Assembly (NCBI RefSeq): GCF_019049655.1
Contig: NZ_JAFMOX010000065.1
Coordinates: 62,001 to 126,000, forward strand
Source: Rahnella rivi
GTDB lineage: Bacteria > Pseudomonadota > Gammaproteobacteria > Enterobacterales > Enterobacteriaceae
Direction: 5' to 3'
DNA: 64,000 nt
The translations under genes and the position numbers were made by a program. Numbering within the stretch: position 1 is the first letter of the stretch; every line of letters starts with the position of its first letter. The notes under the pieces are model-generated. The model searched no databases. It saw only the letters and a list, made by a program, of their open reading frames with translations, and was not told the DNA's origin. Shown here in pieces: positions 34,598 to 42,980 of the stretch.

Positions 34598-35623
34598 ATG
34601 ATTAACCGCGATTTTTTCCATACGCATCGCCGCGCCTTCTGGCTTTTTATCGGCCTGATTGCCGTCAATCTTCTGGCGTGGGGCTGGGCGCTGGCGGCGT
34701 TTCGCCACAATGCCGCGCTGATTGCAGCTGCGCTGCTGGCGTACGGTTACGGGTTGCGTCATGCGGTGGATGCTGACCATATCGCGGCCATCGATAACGT
34801 CACCCGCAAGCTGATGCAGCAGGGTCAGCGGCCGGTGGCCGTCGGGGCTTTTTTCTCGCTGGGACATTCGAGCATTGTGGTGCTGGCCTGCGTGGCGATT
34901 GCAGCCACCTCGCTGGTCTTTGGCAATAAAATCGGCTGGCTGCACGATTACGGCAGCACCCTCGGCACGCTGGTTTCTGCTCTGTTTTTATTGATGATGG
35001 CGCTGCTGAATGCGCTGATCCTGCGCGATGTTTACCGCCGTTTTCAGAAAGTAAAACGCGGTCAGACCTTCAGCGGTAAAGAGGAACTGCATCAGGTTCA
35101 GGGCGGCGTGATGAGCCGGTTGTTCAGCTTCGCTTTCAATATGGTGAATAAAAGCTGGCAGATGTATCTGGTGGGATTTCTGTTCGGGCTGGGTTTCGAC
35201 ACCGCCACGGAGATCGGCCTGCTGGGCATCTCGGCGGCGGGCGCCTCTTCCGGGATGTCGGTGTGGAGCATTATGGTGTTTCCGGCGCTGTTCGCCAGCG
35301 GCATGGCGCTGATTGATTCACTGGATAATTTTGTGATGGTTGGCGCGTATGGCTGGGCGTTCGACAAGCCGGTTCGCAAGCTCTATTACAACATGACCAT
35401 TACCGCCACGAGCGTCTTCATTGCGCTGTTTATCGGCGGGCTGGAAGCGCTGGGGCTGATGGCCGACAAGCTGAATCTGCACGGCGGATTGTGGCGGGTA
35501 GTGGAACATCTCAACGACAACATGGGCAGCGTCGGTTACGCCGCGGTAGCGATTTTCATCCTGTTCTGGGGCATTTCGGCGCTGAATTATCGCCGTAAAG
35601 GCTATGACTCCCTGACGGTCTGA
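34598..35623 (+). CDS. nixA: HoxN/HupN/NixA-family nickel/cobalt permease
   Basis: High-affinity nickel (or cobalt) importer in the inner membrane. The 341-aa protein has about eight helices and the family signature RHAVDADHIAAIDN, with HAVDADH at residues 55-61 in helix II, plus FFSLGHSSIV. Fourteen bases after hypF and on the same strand, it would supply nickel for HycE through HypAB. E. coli uses the NikABCDE ABC importer instead. Metal specificity cannot be told from sequence. Confidence 0.92.
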   Translation: MINRDFFHTHRRAFWLFIGLIAVNLLAWGWALAAFRHNAALIAAALLAYGYGLRHAVDADHIAAIDNVTRKLMQQGQRPVAVGAFFSLGHSSIVVLACVAIAATSLVFGNKIGWLHDYGSTLGTLVSALFLLMMALLNALILRDVYRRFQKVKRGQTFSGKEELHQVQGGVMSRLFSFAFNMVNKSWQMYLVGFLFGLGFDTATEIGLLGISAAGASSGMSVWSIMVFPALFASGMALIDSLDNFVMVGAYGWAFDKPVRKLYYNMTITATSVFIALFIGGLEALGLMADKLNLHGGLWRVVEHLNDNMGSVGYAAVAIFILFWGISALNYRRKGYDSLTV

Positions 35624-35640
35624 AACCCCGGATCCTGCGG

Positions 35641-35970
35641 TTACGCATCACCCGGCAAGGTTATCTGCTTTTCCAGACGCAGCGTACCGCCGTCTGTCAC
35701 TGTGATCATGATTTGCGTTTTACTGCCCGGCTGCACGGCAAAGCGCATCTGCCCGAGCGGCTGTGGCTGATTGGCAGAAAGATTGACGTTGCTGCTCTGG
35801 CGGCTGGTGCTGTTGCCCGCGCTGCCTTGTTGCGAAACGGACACCGCCACCTGGCAGGCGCAGGCTTTGGTGAGGCTGACCATCGGGGTGATGACGTAAT
35901 TCTGCGCCTCATTATGCGTATCAAACCAAAGCTGATTGGACATGACGGCGGCGATCAGGAGTAAATGCAT
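35641..35970 (-). CDS. csgC: Curli assembly inhibitor CsgC
   Basis: A small periplasmic immunoglobulin-like chaperone that prevents CsgA from forming amyloid inside the cell. The 109-aa protein has a short N-terminal hydrophobic segment and the redox-like CxC motif KACACQV seen in E. coli CsgC (LCR form there). Third gene of csgBAC. A hairpin with a T run lies between csgA and csgC and may lower its expression. Confidence 0.88.
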   Translation of the reverse strand: MHLLLIAAVMSNQLWFDTHNEAQNYVITPMVSLTKACACQVAVSVSQQGSAGNSTSRQSSNVNLSANQPQPLGQMRFAVQPGSKTQIMITVTDGGTLRLEKQITLPGDA

Positions 35971-35994
35971 AGCCTTTATTCTCCGGGTTCAGTC

Positions 35995-36051
35995 GAAAAA
36001 AAACAGGGCTAGTGCCCTGTTCTGCTTTGCTCCTCCCCTTCGCAGGGGAGG
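35995..36051 (-). terminator. Terminator or attenuator between csgA and csgC
   Basis: On the minus strand CAGGGCACTAGCCCTG is followed by eight T residues, a good intrinsic terminator. A second hairpin CCTCCCCTTCGCAGGGGAGG (36032-36051) precedes it, next to the csgA stop. Partial termination would give much CsgA and little CsgC. Confidence 0.7.
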
Positions 36052-36060
36052 AATGGTTAA

Positions 36061-36534
36061 TCAGTTTTGACTGGCGTAGGCCAGGTTAGCTGTACCAAGC
36101 TGGGTGATGCTGGTCAGAGAACCGTTTGCGCCTTGTGAAGCCTGCGCGTAGTTGCCTGAACCGTTTTGAGAAACAAGCACTTTACTGCCGTTAGCGGATT
36201 GCGACACGTTAGCCGTGTTGTATTCGCCTTTCTGCGCCACACTGATCAGGCTGCCGTCGCCAGTCTGATTCGTGCCAGAGGTGTTTCTGAACCCGTCCTG
36301 ATTTACCGCAGTCAGCGATTTCTGCGCACCGGTTTGAGTGGCATTCGCCAGGTTAGCAGTACCCTGCTGGTAAATCTGAATTTCAGAATTCCACTGGGTG
36401 GCCGTGAATGTCGGCACTGTTGATGGAGGTGTAGAAGGACCACCACCGCCGCCGCCACCATGATTTTGACCCGTTGCAAATGCACTGCCACTAACGACTA
36501 AAGCGGAGACTGCCACAATTTTCCAAAGTTTCAT
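36061..36534 (-). CDS. csgA: Major curlin subunit
   Basis: Secreted amyloid monomer of curli fibres. The 157-aa protein has a Sec signal peptide (1-20, ending SAFA), a glycine-rich N-terminal stretch (G26-G32) and five repeats starting at residues 50, 73, 95, 117 and 139. Each fits S-x5-Q-x-G-x2-N-x-A-x3-Q; only repeat 2 deviates, with Ser for Ala. The N-terminal glycine run is followed by a Pro/Thr-rich stretch unlike E. coli. It lies downstream of csgB by 48 bp. Confidence 0.95.
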   Translation of the reverse strand: MKLWKIVAVSALVVSGSAFATGQNHGGGGGGGPSTPPSTVPTFTATQWNSEIQIYQQGTANLANATQTGAQKSLTAVNQDGFRNTSGTNQTGDGSLISVAQKGEYNTANVSQSANGSKVLVSQNGSGNYAQASQGANGSLTSITQLGTANLAYASQN

Positions 36535-36582
36535 GATGCTACCCCATTGGTTTAATATCGGATGTCATAAGAACGTATGTTT

Positions 36583-37071
36583 TTAATGCTGTGTCACTCT
36601 AATCGCCATTCCTGACGAGTTTTGCACGACGCCGCTACTCTGGTTCGTTCCATTCTGGCGTATCTCAGTCACACTCCGGCCTTTTTGCAGAATGTAAGCT
36701 GTGTTACCAAAATTCTGTTGCGTAATGGATGAATTCCCGCCACCGGTTTGCGATATATAGGCAAAGTTATCGCTGCCGCTTTGAGAAATATCCGCATTAT
36801 TTCCATTACCTCTTTGTTTTATCAGCGCAGTATTTTCTGAGCCAGACTGCCGGATAACGCTCGTGCTGCCGTTACCTGTTTGATTGCTGTAGGCCATATT
36901 GCTACTGCCATTCTGATAAATCGCCGATGTATTCCCTGATGAATTTCCCGCACCTGCATAATAGATTTCAGCGCTGCCGGCACTTATCTCCGGAAAAGCC
37001 ATATCATATTGTTGTGCGTTAACGACCCAGGATGCTGAAAGTAATGCCAGGGTCAGTAAAGTCTTTTTCAT
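36583..37071 (-). CDS. csgB: Curlin nucleator protein
   Basis: Surface nucleator that templates CsgA polymerisation. The 162-aa protein has a signal peptide (1-19, ending VNAQ) and five Q/N-rich repeats (e.g. SAIYQNGSSNMAYSNQ, SSITQQNFGNTAYILQ). The last repeat, IRQNGTNQSSGVVQ followed by VTQH, is degenerate, as in other CsgB proteins where it anchors to the cell. First gene of csgBAC. Confidence 0.94.
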   Translation of the reverse strand: MKKTLLTLALLSASWVVNAQQYDMAFPEISAGSAEIYYAGAGNSSGNTSAIYQNGSSNMAYSNQTGNGSTSVIRQSGSENTALIKQRGNGNNADISQSGSDNFAYISQTGGGNSSITQQNFGNTAYILQKGRSVTEIRQNGTNQSSGVVQNSSGMAIRVTQH

Positions 37072-37949
37072 TTCGTCACCCTGTATTAAATCCGGAGAAC
37101 AATTTCTTGCTGACCGGTTTTATTGCTGTTGACGAATTGATTATGGAGTTTAAGAAAAATAAGGAACTCACCCGCACGTCGTATTTTAATTTCCGGCTTC
37201 ATCAAAAAGTATGAGTTGCCCCTTCTCATGCGGATTGACCAGTACATTCTGGTTAAAGGTCAATACGGCTAATCTGGTGCATGGCATTAATCCTAAAGTA
37301 ACGGGAAAGAGTCATTTCATTAATCACACAAATGCAACTATTCTTAATGGCTCGGGAACGTTCCCTTCGACAATAAAGCGATCTGCCGCACATTTCCGTT
37401 GCTTATAATTGGGCGAAAAACGCCGCCACACCGCTATTCCTGCCACTTCCTACACCTTTCCATAGGGTTCTGACCCCTGCCACCTAAGTTAAATCGATTA
37501 TTAGAGCGGGTGGTATTTGAGTTATTAAAGCAGAATGATGAAGTGTATTGCAGAATTTGGAGAATATTTTCGGAGAGGGAATGATTAAAATCGCTGGGTT
37601 AACAACGGCAAACGTTAAGATTATGTAAACCCCGTTACTTTAATTTTATTGAACAGGATTTACATTGCGCATGGCAATACATTAGGAAAACTTTATACAT
37701 TTTACGTTACATTTTGAAACACAAATAGGCCTTGCGTAAGAGAGGCCAAACGCTAAATTGAGTCAGTACCGCACATGAAACGACCTGAAAATATTATGTG
37801 CACCAGGTTGTGTTTATTTTCTCTTTTTAGATATACACAGCAAACATACAGCTATAGATTTAGCAAAATAAGTTAACGGCCTCATTATTGCCTTTCTTTA
37901 ATCCGGCAACAGAAGGCCGTGGCTATAATAATCAAGGCAGGGTTTGATT
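37072..37949. promoter_or_regulatory. csgB-csgD divergent control region
   Basis: 878 bp, AT-rich, between the two curli operons; the E. coli counterpart is about 750 bp and binds many regulators (OmpR, IHF, H-NS, CsgD). Two short frames here (37032-37214, 37211-37408) show no ribosome-binding site and no recognisable product. CGGGTGG near 37507 resembles part of the CsgD box. I cannot assign individual promoters with confidence. Confidence 0.6.
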
Positions 37950-38600
37950 ATGCTTAATGAAGCGGCGATCAATAATAATATTCTTTTATTAGTGACGAAA
38001 CCGTCATTACAGGCCAGTGCTTTATTGCAGCAATTAAAACAGCAACTTTGTGTCAGTACCCGACTCCATAACATTCAAAAGTCCCTAGAGGATCAATATC
38101 TTCATCAGACATTAATTCTCTTCGACATGATGGAGGCAGATCGCCGCACCATTGAGCAGTGGCAATCCGCATTACACCATTATCACGACAGCGTGAAACT
38201 GTTGTTACTCAATACGCCTGACGAATACCATTTTCGTGAAATAGAAACCTGGCCGCGGATAAGCGCCGTGTTTTATCTCTCAGCCGATGAAAGCAATCTG
38301 GTGGAAGGGATCAAAAGCGTGATCCGTGGCGAATGCTATTTCTCGCAGGGCTTTGCCAGTTACCTGATCAATCAGTCGGGTGCCTTTCGCCAGCTTCACT
38401 CGCAAGACACCGGACTGACCCATCGCGAGAAAGAGATCCTCAATAAATTACGTGTGGGGGCGTCGAACACGGAAATTGCGCGGCTGTTATTTATCAGCGA
38501 AAACACCGTCAAGACGCATCTTTATAATTTATTTAGAAAAATCTCGGTAAAAAACCGTACTCAGGCGGCGTCCTGGGCCAACGATAATCTCAAGCGCTGA
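37950..38600 (+). CDS. csgD: Curli and biofilm master regulator CsgD
   Basis: LuxR/FixJ-type regulator that activates csgBAC and biofilm genes. It has 216 aa, the same as E. coli. The N-terminal receiver-like domain includes LLLVTKPSLQASALLQQLKQ and LFDMMEADRRTIEQW. The C-terminal helix-turn-helix spans about 149-210 (LTHREKEILNKLRVGASNTE, ISENTVKTHLYNLFRKI). A TTG at 37944 is in frame, but ATG at 37950 with the upstream GGCAGGG is preferred. Four bases separate it from csgE. Confidence 0.95.
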   Translation: MLNEAAINNNILLLVTKPSLQASALLQQLKQQLCVSTRLHNIQKSLEDQYLHQTLILFDMMEADRRTIEQWQSALHHYHDSVKLLLLNTPDEYHFREIETWPRISAVFYLSADESNLVEGIKSVIRGECYFSQGFASYLINQSGAFRQLHSQDTGLTHREKEILNKLRVGASNTEIARLLFISENTVKTHLYNLFRKISVKNRTQAASWANDNLKR

Positions 38601-38604
38601 CATC

Positions 38605-39000
38605 ATGAGACTTTACAGCAAGACCTTGTGGCTGTGGCTGGTATTGCTTTGCGGCGCCTGCCTGCATGTTCATGCAGCGGAAATTAAAGATCCCGGCCTG
38701 GTCATCGATCACACGGTGACCTCGGTCGGCCATGATTTTTATCGCGGTTTTACCGATAAGTGGGACCGCAACTACCCGGAAACCATCACCATTTCAGAAA
38801 GGCCCAGCGCACGCTGGGGCAGCTGGATCAGCGTCAAAATAGGCCAGGACACGCTCTACCAGACGCTGTTGTTCCCAAATCGTCGCAATTTTAATAAGGA
38901 CGTCGACACCGCCATAGATGGCGTCACCGAGGCGCTATCACGTCGCCAGTTAGACAAGGCGTTACTTGGCACCGGGGATCTTGCCCATGATGAATTTTAA
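38605..39000 (+). CDS. csgE: Curli secretion specificity factor CsgE
   Basis: Periplasmic factor that caps the CsgG channel and directs CsgA to it. A 131-aa protein with a signal peptide (about 1-24, ending HVHA) and the conserved core GHDFYRGFTDKWDRNYPETI and ERPSARWGSWISV. Second gene of csgDEFG; starts four bases after csgD. Confidence 0.94.
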   Translation: MRLYSKTLWLWLVLLCGACLHVHAAEIKDPGLVIDHTVTSVGHDFYRGFTDKWDRNYPETITISERPSARWGSWISVKIGQDTLYQTLLFPNRRNFNKDVDTAIDGVTEALSRRQLDKALLGTGDLAHDEF

Positions 39001-39027
39001 TGCACAGCCTCTTTTAAGGAGAGCATC

Positions 39028-39453
39028 GTGAATATTCCAGTCTCAGTCCCCCGCTCGGTGATGCTGCTGGCGTTACTGACGGCGTCCCCGCTTTCCTGGG
39101 GCGGCAGTATGGTCTTTCAGTTTGTTAACCCGAACTTCGGCGGCAACCCGAACAATGGCTCGTTTCTGCTCAATGAGGCGCAGGCGCAAAACTCGTACAA
39201 AGATCCGGACAGCTATGACTTTGGAACGTCCGGCACGTCGGCGCTGGATAACTTCACTGCCTCGATTCAGTCGCAACTGCTGGGCACGCTGATGGGCAAC
39301 ATCAATCAGGGTAAACCCGGCAGGCTGGTGACGCAGGACTTTATTGTGGATATCCAGAATACCGACGGGCAGCTGGTGATGAATGTCACCGACCGTCAGA
39401 CCGGCAAAGTGTCCACCATTCAGGTTCAGGGTTTGTCAGCAACGACTAACTGA
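39028..39453 (+). CDS. csgF: Curli surface-nucleation factor CsgF
   Basis: Surface-exposed partner of CsgG that positions CsgB. The 141-aa protein has a signal peptide (about 1-25) and the CsgG-binding N-terminus of the mature form (MVFQFVNPNFGGNPNNG). The start is GTG at 39028, eight bases after AAGGAG. Ends 72 bp before csgG. Confidence 0.93.
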   Translation: MNIPVSVPRSVMLLALLTASPLSWGGSMVFQFVNPNFGGNPNNGSFLLNEAQAQNSYKDPDSYDFGTSGTSALDNFTASIQSQLLGTLMGNINQGKPGRLVTQDFIVDIQNTDGQLVMNVTDRQTGKVSTIQVQGLSATTN

Positions 39454-39525
39454 TTCCGACGAACAAAATCCCCAAAAAATTCGATACGAAATCGAAATAA
39501 GAAGGGAAAAAACGGGAATGAGATC

Positions 39526-40359
39526 ATGCGCAATTATTTATTACTCATCGCAGTTTTTGTGTTGAGCGGGTGCCTGACAGCAGCACCTAAAGAAGCCGCC
39601 AGACCGACATTATTACCGCGTGCGCCGAGCTACACCGACCTGACCCATCTGCCGCCTCCGCAGGGACGGATATTTGTGTCGGTGTACAACATTCAGGATG
39701 AAACCGGTCAGTTCAAGCCGTACCCGGCCAGTAACTTCTCGACGGCGGTGCCGCAGAGCGCCACGGCGATGCTGGTGTCCGCGCTGAAAGATTCGAAATG
39801 GTTTATACCGCTGGAACGTCAGGGGCTGCAAAACCTGCTCAACGAACGCAAAATTATTCGCGCCGCGCAGGAAAATGGCAGCGTCGCCATCAACAACCAG
39901 CGGCCGCTCTCCTCGCTGGTGGCGGCGAATGTCCTGATTGAAGGCTCGATTATCGGTTATGAAAGCAATGTGAAATCAGGCGGGATTGGTGCGCGTTACT
40001 TCGGTATCGGCGCCAGCACGCAGTACCAGTTGGACCAGATAGCCGTGAACCTGCGTGCTGTCGACGTCAATACCGGGGAAGTTCTGTCGTCAGTGAATAC
40101 CAGTAAGACGATATTGTCGTACGAAGTGCAGGCCGGGGTGTTCCGCTTTATCGACTATCAGCGTCTGCTGGAAGGCGAACTGGGCTATACCACCAACGAG
40201 CCCGTCATGCTGTGCCTGATGTCGGCCATTGAATCCGGGGTAATTTATCTGGTCAATGACGGTATCGACCGCAATCTGTGGCAGTTGCAGAATCCGTCGG
40301 ATATCAATTCACCGATACTTCAACGCTACAAAAACACTATTGTCCCTGCCGAATCCTGA
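39526..40359 (+). CDS. csgG: Curli secretion channel lipoprotein CsgG
   Basis: Outer-membrane lipoprotein forming the nonameric pore for CsgA and CsgB. The 277-aa protein starts with a lipoprotein signal and the lipobox LSGC (Cys16). Conserved segments are YNIQDETGQFKPYPASNFST, the constriction-loop region, and SVNTSKTILSYEVQAGVFRF. Last gene of csgDEFG, followed by a strong terminator. Confidence 0.96.
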   Translation: MRNYLLLIAVFVLSGCLTAAPKEAARPTLLPRAPSYTDLTHLPPPQGRIFVSVYNIQDETGQFKPYPASNFSTAVPQSATAMLVSALKDSKWFIPLERQGLQNLLNERKIIRAAQENGSVAINNQRPLSSLVAANVLIEGSIIGYESNVKSGGIGARYFGIGASTQYQLDQIAVNLRAVDVNTGEVLSSVNTSKTILSYEVQAGVFRFIDYQRLLEGELGYTTNEPVMLCLMSAIESGVIYLVNDGIDRNLWQLQNPSDINSPILQRYKNTIVPAES

Positions 40360-40375
40360 TGAGAGGCAGTTGGCG

Positions 40376-40416
40376 AAGGGAAGTGGCGGGTTGAGGCCGC
40401 TTCCCTTCTTTTTTTA
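40376..40416 (+). terminator. Terminator of csgDEFG
   Basis: AAGGGAAG-TGGC and GCC-GCTTCCCTT form a long stem followed by CTTTTTTT, 17 bp after the csgG stop. Confidence 0.85.
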
Positions 40417-40425
40417 GGACCAACC

Positions 40426-40884
40426 TCAGGTTTTGTTCTCCTGAGTTTTCACGCCTTGCTGGTAATTATTAACGCGCTTTTTATCTTCAAGATTAAAATC
40501 GGGATCAAGATAAATGCTCAGCCGTTTGATCAGCAACTCGTCAAATTCAAACACCGTACAGAAATGATGACGCCCCGCCTGAGACGTTGGCCAGCGGTCG
40601 CCGTTTTGCATCACGCCGCGCATCTGCCCTTCCAGCACCAGGGTGTCGCCGTCGCACAGAAAGCGAAATGCGTCCTGAATATGCTGGATTTTGTCGATCT
40701 CCAGCGCAAAACGTTTTCCCAGTTCTCCCAGTGAGGATTTGCCCTGCGCGGTGCCAAACTTAGGAAAGAACAGTTCGACGTCTTCCGTAAAAAGATCTAA
40801 TAAGGAAGCATCGGCCTGATCCAGTTTGGCGTAAAAAGTCTTCACAACGTCAATGCGCTTTTCTTTCAATGGTTGTTCTGTCAT
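40426..40884 (-). CDS. SnoaL-like / NTF2-fold protein
   Basis: A 152-aa soluble protein of the SnoaL-like NTF2 fold: VVKTFYAKLDQADASLLDLF, FTEDVELFFPKFGTAQGKSS and a late RHHFCTVFEF pattern fit polyketide cyclase or ketosteroid isomerase relatives. The start at 40884 (MTEQPLKE) follows GAGGTGG; the frame to 40902 is a short extension. The exact function is unknown, and it has no operon partner. Confidence 0.7.
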   Translation of the reverse strand: MTEQPLKEKRIDVVKTFYAKLDQADASLLDLFTEDVELFFPKFGTAQGKSSLGELGKRFALEIDKIQHIQDAFRFLCDGDTLVLEGQMRGVMQNGDRWPTSQAGRHHFCTVFEFDELLIKRLSIYLDPDFNLEDKKRVNNYQQGVKTQENKT

Positions 40885-41071
40885 TTTCCACCTCGAAATC
40901 ACTCCCTCAGCCTCAAGCCTAGTGACTGTCGCTGAATTTGCCAGTTATGTGGCCGGGCTCACAAAAGCCAAACGCCGCCAGTTCAAAGAGATTTCTGCAC
41001 TCTGCGGCGTAACCCATTACACTTGCAGGATTGTTTACGTTCATTTCCCCTTACATTTTGGAGAGTCACGG

Positions 41072-42880
41072 ATGTCTCAGTTCACTCGCGCAGGCAGCGT
41101 TATGCCGCCTGTTCCGACTTCCGCCCGGGCGGTCATCATCGCCATTTGCGTGTTGCAGGGACTGCTGCTGTATTTCTTCCTCTCGCACCCTGCGTCTCCC
41201 GCGCTCGAATCCCTGAGCCATAATATTTACGGCCAGACTATGGCATTTACATTACCGGTTCTGATTTCGTTATCGGTCGTGCACCTGAATTCTCGCCGTT
41301 TCTGGGGCGGCATAGCCGTGCTGACGTTGCTGCTGGCGGGGATGGCGGCGTGGCTGAAAAGCAACATGACCGGCGCGCCGTCAGAGGCGGTGCTGTTTCC
41401 TTTCTGTCAGTCTTTGGTTCTGCTGGTTTACTTTGTGCTGCCGTGGTTGCAGGTGCAGTCTTTCCCGCCGGACACCCGTTACCGCTACGCAAATCTGGTG
41501 GCGTGCTATTCGCAAAATACGCTGTGCCTGATGCTCACCGTGCTGCTGATGCTGCTGACCCTGGGCGTGATGGCGCTGTGTGCGGCACTGTTCAGGCTGA
41601 TTGGCATTGAGTATTTCCACACGCTGTTCTTCGATACGCCGCTGTTTATGTGGCTGGTTTACGGGCTGCTGCTGGGCATCAGTATCGTCACCTGCCGCAC
41701 CCAGCCGTCGCTGATGAACACCACCAAAAACATTATTCGTTTTATTCTGAAAGGCTTACTGCCGCTGGTGGCGTTTGTGGCGCTGCTGTTCCTGTGCGCC
41801 CTGCCGTTCACCGGGCTGAAGGCGCTGTCCGATGCCTGGTCTGCGGCCAGCCTGCTGACCATCATGGCGATGAGTGTGCTGGTGCTGGTGAATGTGGTGC
41901 GCGAAGCGGATAACGCCTCGAAGCCGTATCCGCGTTTCATCCGTCTGCTGGTCAATGCGGCCATTCTGCTGCTGCCGGTGTATGCCGCGCTGGCGATGTA
42001 CGCGACCGGTTTACGTATTGCGCAGTACGGCTGGACGCCGCAGCGTCTGTGGGCGGTGCTGACCATCGGGGTGACGCTGGTGGCCTCGTTGTGCTACAGC
42101 CTTTCGGTGATCGACAAACGTCCGGACTGGCTGCCGCGCATCACCCAGTTAAACAAACCGCTCTCGCTGCTGGTGGTTTTGCTGGTGATCGCCGTTAACA
42201 GCCCGCTGCTCGACCCGTACCGTATCAGCGTGAACAATCAGATTGCCCGTTTAGACCAGGGTAAAACGCAGGCGAAAGATCTCGATTTGCATATGCTGCG
42301 TTTCGATACCGGCCGCCGGGGCAACGACGCGCTGAAGGCGTTACAGCAAAATCCGGCGTTCGTGGCCGATCCCCATCTGCTGGTGCTGTTGAAAAATACC
42401 CTTTCACAGACGTCGCGCTGGGGTTCTTATGACGTGGAAGATGCCGCGCAGGCAGCTAAAGACTACCGTGCAGAAAATGCGAAGAAGATGATCCAGCTGG
42501 CGAAGGGATCGGTTCAGCCTGAGGATGCCTGGTGGAACAGCCTGCCTGAGCTGGAAAAATACCGCAGTACGCTGCGCGATTGCCTCAGCCTGCAAGGCGT
42601 GTGCATCGTCAACACTCTTGAACTGAACAACGACAAACAGAAAGAAGTTTTCCTGTGTAATACCCTGGATCCGAAATCGGTTAATTGCCGGGTGTACGCC
42701 AGAAAGGCAGGGAAATGGACTGAAGCCGGTGAACTGTATCTGTATGAGGAAAAAAACAGAGAAGAGATCATTCAGGCATTGCGTAACGGGGAGGTCAAAC
42801 CGGTAGCGCGCAGAGAGTCAGACGTGCAGATTAAGGGCAAACGGCGGGTGATTCATTACAACAATGATAGTGAGCAGTAA
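41072..42880 (+). CDS. DUF4153-type integral membrane protein
   Basis: A 602-aa protein with about 12 hydrophobic segments in the first 400 residues (e.g. VIIAICVLQGLLLYFFLS and LLPLVAFVALLFLCALPF) and a soluble C-terminal part of about 180 residues. The layout and motifs match the DUF4153 family, of unknown function. The frame extends upstream to 40853, but GGAGAG before ATG 41072 fixes the start. The upstream gap with the SnoaL-like gene is a shared divergent control region of 187 bp. Confidence 0.75.
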   Translation: MSQFTRAGSVMPPVPTSARAVIIAICVLQGLLLYFFLSHPASPALESLSHNIYGQTMAFTLPVLISLSVVHLNSRRFWGGIAVLTLLLAGMAAWLKSNMTGAPSEAVLFPFCQSLVLLVYFVLPWLQVQSFPPDTRYRYANLVACYSQNTLCLMLTVLLMLLTLGVMALCAALFRLIGIEYFHTLFFDTPLFMWLVYGLLLGISIVTCRTQPSLMNTTKNIIRFILKGLLPLVAFVALLFLCALPFTGLKALSDAWSAASLLTIMAMSVLVLVNVVREADNASKPYPRFIRLLVNAAILLLPVYAALAMYATGLRIAQYGWTPQRLWAVLTIGVTLVASLCYSLSVIDKRPDWLPRITQLNKPLSLLVVLLVIAVNSPLLDPYRISVNNQIARLDQGKTQAKDLDLHMLRFDTGRRGNDALKALQQNPAFVADPHLLVLLKNTLSQTSRWGSYDVEDAAQAAKDYRAENAKKMIQLAKGSVQPEDAWWNSLPELEKYRSTLRDCLSLQGVCIVNTLELNNDKQKEVFLCNTLDPKSVNCRVYARKAGKWTEAGELYLYEEKNREEIIQALRNGEVKPVARRESDVQIKGKRRVIHYNNDSEQ

Positions 42881-42980
42881 GTGACACATCCTGAATGACG
42901 CGTCGTGAATAACCCGCGTCTTTGTCCTTCACCGGCAGGCCACAGCGCCTGCCGGTTTAACATCATATCAACGCAACCTG

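Noticed and set aside
37032..37408. Two short plus-strand frames in the csgB-csgD gap
   Set aside because: No ribosome-binding site, no similarity that I recognise, and location in a known regulatory region. The first overlaps the csgB start.
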